A DNA stretch of 8,900 nucleotides from Nitrospirota bacterium (GTDB lineage Bacteria; Nitrospirota; Nitrospiria; Nitrospirales; NS-4). This document shows positions 1 to 4,553 of this stretch, one piece after another. Numbering within the stretch: the stretch's first letter is position 1; each line of letters begins with the position of its first letter. The stretch is taken from assembly GCA_005877525.1 (NCBI GenBank), contig VBON01000029.1, forward strand, positions 1-8,900, in the 5' to 3' direction. The position numbers and the translations under genes are program-made. The notes under the pieces are model-generated. The model ran no database searches, had not been told where the DNA came from, and was given only the letters and a program-made list of their open reading frames with translations.

Positions 1-188
1 TAGTCCACAGAACAGATATCGGTGAGCATGTCAAACGCAGCGTCGTGATCGTCGTGCAGGAACCGTCCGATGGCGGGAAGGGCATGCGGTTTGGCCACCG
101 CCACAAGATCTTTGTACGGCCCCTCCTCGCGGACAGCAAGGAGGTCGTCCGGGAACCGGTCGTTGAGTCTGGTTAGCAGCGCATGCAT
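1..188 (-). CDS. nuoC: NADH-quinone oxidoreductase subunit C, N-terminal part (cut by left edge)
   Basis: This is the start of the 30-kDa-type subunit of complex I (NuoC, mitochondrial NDUFS3). It belongs to the hydrophilic arm that links the iron-sulfur chain to the quinone site. I read 62 codons by eye from an ATG at 188-186, two bases after the nuoB stop. The frame is open to the window edge. The visible protein begins MHALLTRLNDRFPDDLLAV and ends with the family signature around AFDMLTDICSVD, which matches the conserved FDMLtDlxgVDY of NuoC. A weak purine stretch (GAAGTAGAG), overlapping the nuoB stop, may serve as ribosome binding site, so translation is probably coupled. Whether the gene is a separate nuoC or an E. 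coli-type fused nuoCD cannot be seen, because the 3' end is missing. Confidence 0.9.
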   Translation of the reverse strand, partial: MHALLTRLNDRFPDDLLAVREEGPYKDLVAVAKPHALPAIGRFLHDDHDAAFDMLTDICSVD

Positions 189-190
189 CT

Positions 191-670
191 CTACTTCACG
201 AGCACCTTTTCACACATCATTTTCTTCTGCAGCTTCAACAAGCCATCAAAGAGGGCTTCAGGACGGGGCGGGCAGCCGGGAACGTAGACATCGACCGGAA
301 TGAATTGATCGACGCCCTGGACCACGCTGTACGAGTTATAGTGGTTGCCTGAGGTCGCGCAGGAGCCCATCGAGATGACATACCGGGGCTCCGGCATCTG
401 GTCGTAGATCCGCCTGATGACAGGAGCCATCTTCCGGCAGACCGTGCCCGCAACGATCATGAGATCGGATTGGCGCGGCGAGGCCCGGAACACGCCGGCA
501 CCAAACCGGTCAATATCATACCGGGGCGAAACCGTGGCGATCATTTCGATCGCGCAGCATGCGAGGCCGAAGGTCATCGGCCAAATGGAACCTTTCCGGC
601 ACCAATTAATGAACGTGTCGAGGTTCGTCGTGAGGATATTGGCTTCTAGACTTCTGTCAATCAGGCCCAT
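191..670 (-). CDS. nuoB: NADH-quinone oxidoreductase subunit B
   Basis: NuoB (PSST/NDUFS7) carries cluster N2, the last iron-sulfur centre before ubiquinone or menaquinone, at the junction of the peripheral and membrane arms of complex I. The protein is 159 residues, a normal length. The four N2 ligands are all present: the adjacent pair Cys38-Cys39 (in FGLACCAIEM), Cys104 (in SMGSCATSG) and Cys133 (in VPGCPPRPEA). The SYSVVQGVDQFIPVDVYVPG stretch closely resembles the E. coli protein. The ATG at 670 lies three bases after the nuoA stop, and the nuoC ATG lies two bases after its own stop, so the three genes form a tight operon. A GGGA about 8 bases upstream is the only ribosome-binding-like sequence. 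All key residues are intact and I see nothing that suggests a decayed copy. Confidence 0.97.
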   Translation of the reverse strand: MGLIDRSLEANILTTNLDTFINWCRKGSIWPMTFGLACCAIEMIATVSPRYDIDRFGAGVFRASPRQSDLMIVAGTVCRKMAPVIRRIYDQMPEPRYVISMGSCATSGNHYNSYSVVQGVDQFIPVDVYVPGCPPRPEALFDGLLKLQKKMMCEKVLVK

Positions 671-673
671 AGT

Positions 674-1042
674 TTAATCCCATTCCAGAGCGCCCTTCTT
701 CCACGCGTAGAAGTATCCGACAAGAAGAATGGCGATAAACAGCAGCATCTCCACCAACCCCAAGAGCCCCAGCTGATTGGACAGCACGGCCCAGGGATAC
801 AAGAACACCGTCTCGATATCAAAGATGACGAACAGCATCGCAATGACATAATACCGCATGGGGAACTTGGTACGGGCATCGGAAAACGTTGGGGCGCCGC
901 TTTCGTACGGCATCAGCTTGGCGCGATACGGACGCGAAGGACGGACGACCCAACCGGCCAGCAGGCCGCCGATTCCGAAGGCCGCCGCTACCAGCATCAG
1001 GATCAGAATCGGAAGGTAGTTTTGCGGAACGAGATCAGCCAT
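674..1042 (-). CDS. nuoA: NADH-quinone oxidoreductase subunit A
   Basis: NuoA (ND3) is a small membrane subunit of complex I near the quinone site, where its TM1-TM2 loop senses enzyme state. The 122-residue protein has three predicted membrane helices (about residues 10-32, 63-85 and 92-113). It has the conserved loop motif MPYESG at 44-49 with Glu47, and the acidic FVIFDIE motif at 71-77 with Asp75 and Glu77. The tail AWKKGALEWD is typical of the family. Its ATG at 1042 lies inside the end of the upstream methyltransferase gene (8-base overlap, positions 1035-1042), and the stop is three bases before nuoB. I see no Shine-Dalgarno sequence before the ATG, so translation may depend on ribosomes finishing the upstream gene. 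Confidence 0.97.
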   Translation of the reverse strand: MADLVPQNYLPILILMLVAAAFGIGGLLAGWVVRPSRPYRAKLMPYESGAPTFSDARTKFPMRYYVIAMLFVIFDIETVFLYPWAVLSNQLGLLGLVEMLLFIAILLVGYFYAWKKGALEWD

Positions 1043-2240
1043 TATCGGGGATGCCGGAGGTCAGTGCGTCGAGAAAAAAGGGACGCGATTTGAGGCCGTC
1101 CAGAGTGGGCGCCGGCATGTCCTTGTGCTGAACGAGAACCTTAAAGGTGCTCCCCATGCCTTCAGGCTGCAACAAGCGCCGCATAAACGCCGCCTCGTTT
1201 GACTCAGGGTCCACGGTCTCGAAGGCCGCCTCAATGCCGAGCCCCATCAGGAAGTGGAGCTGATTTGTAAAGCCTGTCACGGCGAGTCCTGATTCCTGGC
1301 CGGTCAAGGCCAGGCTGGTAAAGTTAACATGGGCCGTCATGTCTTGTTGGCCGATCCGGATGTAGGGGCTATCGGAGACGGTCTGGCGGTAATAGCAAAG
1401 CAGGGTGCCGGCTTTCCGGAGAGGCGCATACAAATCTGCGGCAGTATGACCGTAATCTATGGTCAGAACAATGCCTCTGCGAAGACACCCGGCGACCTGT
1501 CGCATCCACCGTAGAGCCTCGAGATTGACCTCAGCCCGCTGGCCCTCCTCCAGGCGGATGCCGAGGCGCGAGAAATACTGTTGCAGGGCAGGAGCCACAG
1601 GTGGAGCTTCGATCTCGGTAAAACCCTGGCTTGCTGACCAACCGACAAAGATCTCTCGCAAACCCAGCGGCCGCTGGACAACGCGATGCACCGGAAAGGC
1701 GTCTACGAGTTCGTTGGAAAAAATGGCGCCAGTGACGGAGCCCGAACTAAGGACAGCCAGGTCGGGCAGCCAGCGGATGGACATCCCGGCTTGCCGAAAC
1801 GGGCCGAGATGATTCTGCTGTCGCTGCGCCATCCCGGCACTGCGTTCAATGATCACGTACTCCAGGCGCTTCAGAAGCGCCGGTTGTTCCCGCTGGAAGG
1901 TTTTGAGGATATGCTCGGCGAAGGTGCCTTTGCCCGCGCCCATTTCAATAACGGTGAAGGGTCCTGTAGGGGCGATGACGCCGGCCACTTGCGCGAGCTG
2001 TCGGGCAATAGTCTGTGCGAAGATCGCGTGGACTTCCGGGCTGGTCCAGTAATCCCCCCCCGCGCCAATGCGCGCTTCCAGATTGTAGTAGCCGAATTCC
2101 GGGTCGTAGAGCGCCGATTCCATAAAATCGGCGAAAGTTATTGGCCCTTCCCGTTCGATGCGTGCGATTAGCTTTTGAGCAAGCTGCGGGTGTCCGAGCC
2201 CGTCTGCTCTCACGCTGTTCTCTGAGGATAACATTGCCAT
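1035..2240 (-). CDS. MidA/NDUFAF7-family SAM-dependent methyltransferase (complex I-linked)
   Basis: A 401-residue class I methyltransferase of the SAM_MT/MidA family (Pfam Methyltransf_28). Family landmarks run in order: the N-terminal block ITFADFMESALYDPEFGYY (residues 34-52), the SAM-binding motif I IEMGAGKG (98-105), the signature NELVDAFPVHRVV (176-188), IDYGH (261-265), and the QQDMTAHVNF block (298-307) before a FTNQLHFLMGLG stretch. The mitochondrial member NDUFAF7 symmetrically dimethylates an arginine of NDUFS2 (the NuoD equivalent) and is needed for complex I assembly. Bacterial members are mostly uncharacterised. Here the gene is the first of the nuo operon and overlaps nuoA by 8 bases, which fits the same role, though that is inference. 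The start could be the ATG at 2240 or the one at 2234 (residue 3). Neither has a ribosome binding site, in line with a nearly leaderless transcript. A run of eight G on the coding strand (2054-2061) falls at Gly61-Gly62. The frame is continuous across it. Confidence 0.93.
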   Translation of the reverse strand: MAMLSSENSVRADGLGHPQLAQKLIARIEREGPITFADFMESALYDPEFGYYNLEARIGAGGDYWTSPEVHAIFAQTIARQLAQVAGVIAPTGPFTVIEMGAGKGTFAEHILKTFQREQPALLKRLEYVIIERSAGMAQRQQNHLGPFRQAGMSIRWLPDLAVLSSGSVTGAIFSNELVDAFPVHRVVQRPLGLREIFVGWSASQGFTEIEAPPVAPALQQYFSRLGIRLEEGQRAEVNLEALRWMRQVAGCLRRGIVLTIDYGHTAADLYAPLRKAGTLLCYYRQTVSDSPYIRIGQQDMTAHVNFTSLALTGQESGLAVTGFTNQLHFLMGLGIEAAFETVDPESNEAAFMRRLLQPEGMGSTFKVLVQHKDMPAPTLDGLKSRPFFLDALTSGIPDNG

Positions 2241-2252
2241 TTGGGGAGAAGT

Positions 2253-2281
2253 ACCATAACGTAGGTCTTGAGGTTAGTCAA
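2253..2281 (-). promoter_or_regulatory. Sigma-70-type promoter of the methyltransferase-nuo operon
   Basis: On the minus strand there is a TTGACT -35 box (2276-2281, 5 of 6 to consensus), a 17-base spacer and a TATGGT -10 box (2253-2258, 4 of 6). The spacing is ideal. The -10 box ends only 12 bases before the ATG at 2240. Transcription would therefore begin at or within a few bases of the start codon, leaving a leader of about 0-6 bases. This agrees with the missing Shine-Dalgarno sequence. Predicted by eye only. Confidence 0.6.
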
Positions 2282-2434
2282 GCTGAAAGGCTGAGTCTAG
2301 ACAACGAGTTAGCGCTATTGGGAACCTCTCGGACTTTGCCGGTGAACCGGTTGTTATGTAGGTTAAAACACCTATTTCAGAAGGCGCGCTCGTTCCCGAC
2401 GCCGCACCAGGACAGTCCGTATCTGTATCCACCT

Positions 2435-2461
2435 TAAGTCAGTCTCCTAAAAAGCCGACAG
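2435..2461 (+). promoter_or_regulatory. Candidate sigma-28 (FliA) promoter upstream of fliK
   Basis: TAAG (2435-2438), exactly 15 bases, then GCCGACAG (2454-2461). The enteric sigma-28 consensus is TAAA-N15-GCCGATAA, so the match is 3 of 4 and 6 of 8 with exact spacing. It points towards the FliK-like gene and would give a leader of roughly 40 bases before the TTG at 2507. A flagellar sigma factor site before a flagellar gene is sensible, but the consensus used by this organism is unknown and short matches arise by chance. Confidence 0.45.
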
Positions 2462-2495
2462 CAGATTTAGGGATAGTAGTCCTTGAGTTTACAGG

Positions 2496-2501
2496 AAGGA
2501 G
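2496..2501 (+). promoter_or_regulatory. Ribosome binding site that fixes the TTG start of fliK
   Basis: AAGGAG, five bases before TTG at 2507-2509. It is the best Shine-Dalgarno match near any start in this window. The frame is open further up to a TTG at 2483, but that codon lies upstream of this site and has no such sequence of its own. The 2507 start is therefore preferred. Confidence 0.7.
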
Positions 2502-2506
2502 CGCAG

Positions 2507-4087
2507 TTGTCTGTCAACATACTTGGCATAACTCCCGTCTCGGGAGCGCCGGGAAGCTCAACGCCGAAGGTTAACGTGCTGACCGCACCGGACACCGTGG
2601 TCGCGGCAGTTGAAGATCCCGTCATCGATTTGCTCAAGCAGTTGCTGCCGGTGGACAGTCCCGTGGGCAGCGTACTGGAACGATTTCGGCAAGCGCTGAC
2701 AACCTCGATGACGGAGCAGACGTCCGATGATGCCATCGGAAAGATACTCGTCCTTCTGAAATCCTTGCCCGTAGACTTGAAGACGGTCACGGGCGAGGGA
2801 CTTCGTTCAGCTATCGATCGCCTGGGCCTCCGGTATGAACCGATGCTCCAGGCCGCCTTCGCACAGCGCGTCCCGTTAGTCCCTGCGCAGTTGACGGCAC
2901 AAAATCTGAAAGCGGCTCTGCTGACGCTGCTTGAGGCGCCGTTACCTGAGGGCTCGGTTAATGGTCCTTCTCCAGCGGTGCCACGAGCTGTGAGCCCCGC
3001 ACCTATTCAACAGACCCAGCTTCCCCAGGCTCAGTCTCCGGTGTACGCAACGGCGCCGCCTCAGCTGGCGGCCGCATTCACCCAACTGGTCCGGGAAAAT
3101 CTTGAAACTATCCTATTGCAGCAGTTCCAGGCCCAGTCAAAAGCGGTGTTGATTCATCAACCGGAGACGATACTGCCTGAAGAGAAAGCCCTTCCGCCGG
3201 CGCCGATGCCTCAGCAATCAGGGAAGTCTGTCCGACAAGATGGCAATCCTCCACAAGGCGAGAGATTGCTCGCCGCGGATGCGTTAGAGCAAGTACTACA
3301 GAATCTAAATCCCGGGGGCAACCATGACGTCGAGTTGGGGCTTCGAAAATTGCTTCAATCGACACAAGCAGCTGAAAACAGAATTGAAATCAACGATCAG
3401 ATCTCCCAGCGAAAGGCATTCAGCGGCGATGGTCTCCAACCTGTCGTCAGCGATTTGAAGAATCAAGCTGGGGAACAAAAAAATTCTTCTCTGGTCGAAC
3501 AGATCCGGCAAGTTGCCGGGATCAAGGTTGCTGCAGCAGTACCCCAAGAATCGGCCCCAACCGATTCAGCTCCAACGGGGCTGCCGGCGCCCGTAGTTGG
3601 GAAGCAGGGGACCGATGTTCGCCAACAGGCTCACGAACTATTAACCGCGATCGAACGGACACAGGTCCTGAACAGTGTTAATAATGAAAGAGGGGAGCCA
3701 TTGACCTTCCAAATCCCGTTCCTGTTGGATGGGCGAGCCTCTACTGCGGAGTTTTACGTGGAGAGGCGGTTTGAGGAAGGCCGGAAAACCGATCCGGAGG
3801 AGCGCCATTACAGCGTAATTGCGCTCTTGGACCTCAGTGAGCTCGGCGCCCTGCGCGTCGATCTTGCCATGCATAAGAAACAGCTCTCGGTCAAGGTCAC
3901 CGTTGAGCGAGAAGAGACCGAAGTATTGGCTGCCCGACACTTGCCTGTCCTCAGGCAGACGCTGGGCGAGCAAGGTTTTGCCGTGGAATTCCTGAAATGT
4001 GAACGGAAGAATGACGGCAGCGCTAAAGGCGCAGATCTGCGGGACCGCACCCTTCCGGGAAACAGTTTGGTTAATCTGCGCGTGTAA
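2507..4087 (+). CDS. fliK: FliK-like flagellar hook-length control protein
   Basis: The product (526 residues from the TTG at 2507) looks like FliK, a secreted molecular ruler. FliK measures the hook and signals FlhB to switch export from hook-type to filament-type substrates. The C-terminal part, about residues 377-499, resembles the Flg_hook domain (PF02120). It has LTFQIPFLLDGR, a charged stretch, then VIALLDLSELGALRVDLAM and a basic beta strand before a final helix with VLRQTLGEQGF. The N-terminal 370 residues are low in complexity, rich in Gln, Pro and Ala (for example around 165-190), and not conserved, as expected for a ruler region. There is no classical signal peptide, also as expected for a type III export substrate. 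Its stop overlaps the next ATG (TAATG), coupling it to the FlhB2 gene. FliK proteins diverge strongly, so the call rests on the C-terminal domain and the neighbour. Confidence 0.82.
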   Translation: MSVNILGITPVSGAPGSSTPKVNVLTAPDTVVAAVEDPVIDLLKQLLPVDSPVGSVLERFRQALTTSMTEQTSDDAIGKILVLLKSLPVDLKTVTGEGLRSAIDRLGLRYEPMLQAAFAQRVPLVPAQLTAQNLKAALLTLLEAPLPEGSVNGPSPAVPRAVSPAPIQQTQLPQAQSPVYATAPPQLAAAFTQLVRENLETILLQQFQAQSKAVLIHQPETILPEEKALPPAPMPQQSGKSVRQDGNPPQGERLLAADALEQVLQNLNPGGNHDVELGLRKLLQSTQAAENRIEINDQISQRKAFSGDGLQPVVSDLKNQAGEQKNSSLVEQIRQVAGIKVAAAVPQESAPTDSAPTGLPAPVVGKQGTDVRQQAHELLTAIERTQVLNSVNNERGEPLTFQIPFLLDGRASTAEFYVERRFEEGRKTDPEERHYSVIALLDLSELGALRVDLAMHKKQLSVKVTVEREETEVLAARHLPVLRQTLGEQGFAVEFLKCERKNDGSAKGADLRDRTLPGNSLVNLRV

Positions 4088-4380
4088 TGGGTAGCAACAA
4101 CAAACGGCCCAGAAAAGGCGCAGTCGCCCTTCGCTATGAGCCCAAGACGCGTTCGTCACCCTATGTGACAGCCTTAGGCCGCGGACTCCTGGCAGAGCGT
4201 CTCATCGAAGAGGCAAGACAGCACGGCATACCGATCCGCGAAAATCCGGATCTGGTGCAGATACTGTTAGAGTTAGATTTGGGACAGGAGATTCCCCCTG
4301 ACCTCTACCAAGCGGTCGCCGAAATCCTAATCTTTGTGTATCGGCTCAACGAAGACTGGAAGAGAAACCACTCTTCCTGA
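4087..4380 (+). CDS. Free-standing FlhB C-terminal domain protein (FlhB2/YlqH type)
   Basis: A 97-residue soluble protein matching the cytoplasmic domain of the flagellar export switch FlhB (EscU/YscU/HrcU superfamily), without the four membrane helices. Recognisable blocks are AVALRYEP (residues 12-19), SPYVTALGRGLLAERLIEEA (24-43), HGIPIRENPDLVQILLELD (46-64) and the ending EIPPDLYQAVAEILIFVYRL. In true FlhB an NPTH autocleavage site sits just before the AVAL block. Here that position reads RPRK, so there is nothing to cleave and the protein resembles the post-cleavage fragment. The gene shares one base with fliK (TAATG), the same pairing as ylqG-ylqH of Bacillus. It probably acts with the adjacent FliK in the substrate-specificity switch, perhaps instead of or beside the C-terminal domain of full FlhB. 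That role is inferred. Confidence 0.9.
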   Translation: MGSNNKRPRKGAVALRYEPKTRSSPYVTALGRGLLAERLIEEARQHGIPIRENPDLVQILLELDLGQEIPPDLYQAVAEILIFVYRLNEDWKRNHSS

Positions 4381-4465
4381 GTTGATCAGACCTCCTCGGT
4401 CGCCCTCTGTTCACCTCAGTCAGCCGGACGGCATCTAAAATGAGCCGCAGTGTGCCTACCGCATA

Positions 4466-4495
4466 TTGACATGTAAATGATTTTCACTTGATACT
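4466..4495 (+). promoter_or_regulatory. Sigma-70-type promoter of the histidine kinase gene
   Basis: A perfect TTGACA -35 box (4466-4471), an 18-base AT-rich spacer, and GATACT (4490-4495) as -10 (4 of 6, keeping the key A at position 2 and T at position 6). Transcription would start near 4502, about 50 bases before the ATG. This suggests the kinase is expressed independently of the flagellar pair upstream. I found no convincing terminator between 4381 and 4465. Confidence 0.5.
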
Positions 4496-4546
4496 CAGCG
4501 CACTGGGTTAAGCGATTCCTTTCTGAGAAACGAACATCCGCCTCCG

Positions 4547-4553
4547 GGTGATC
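4547..4553 (+). promoter_or_regulatory. Anti-Shine-Dalgarno-complementary stretch before the kinase ATG
   Basis: GGTGATC directly abuts the ATG at 4554. It is complementary to the GATCACC part of the usual 16S rRNA 3' end, in the register that places the start at normal distance. It favours the ATG at 4554 over the GTG at 4548, which lies inside this element. Confidence 0.35.

Noticed and set aside
1686..2171. Plus-strand open frame of 161 codons opposite the methyltransferase gene
   Set aside because: It is fully antisense to a gene with strong family motifs, with no ribosome binding site or domain.
2345..2352. Palindrome AACCGGTT in the same intergenic region
   Set aside because: An 8-base palindrome is expected by chance at this scale and has no flanking symmetry.
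2359..2374. Small inverted repeat TAGGT-N6-ACCTA in the fliK/methyltransferase intergenic region
   Set aside because: A 5-bp stem is too short to call an operator or terminator, and it does not overlap either predicted promoter.
3641..4159. Minus-strand open frame of 172 codons opposite the end of fliK and the start of flhB2
   Set aside because: It mirrors the coding frame of the conserved FliK C-terminal domain and shows no protein features of its own.
4381..4465. Search for an intrinsic terminator after flhB2
   Set aside because: Only 4-bp stems (for example GACC-TCCTC-GGTC) and no T-run were found, so read-through towards the kinase gene cannot be excluded.
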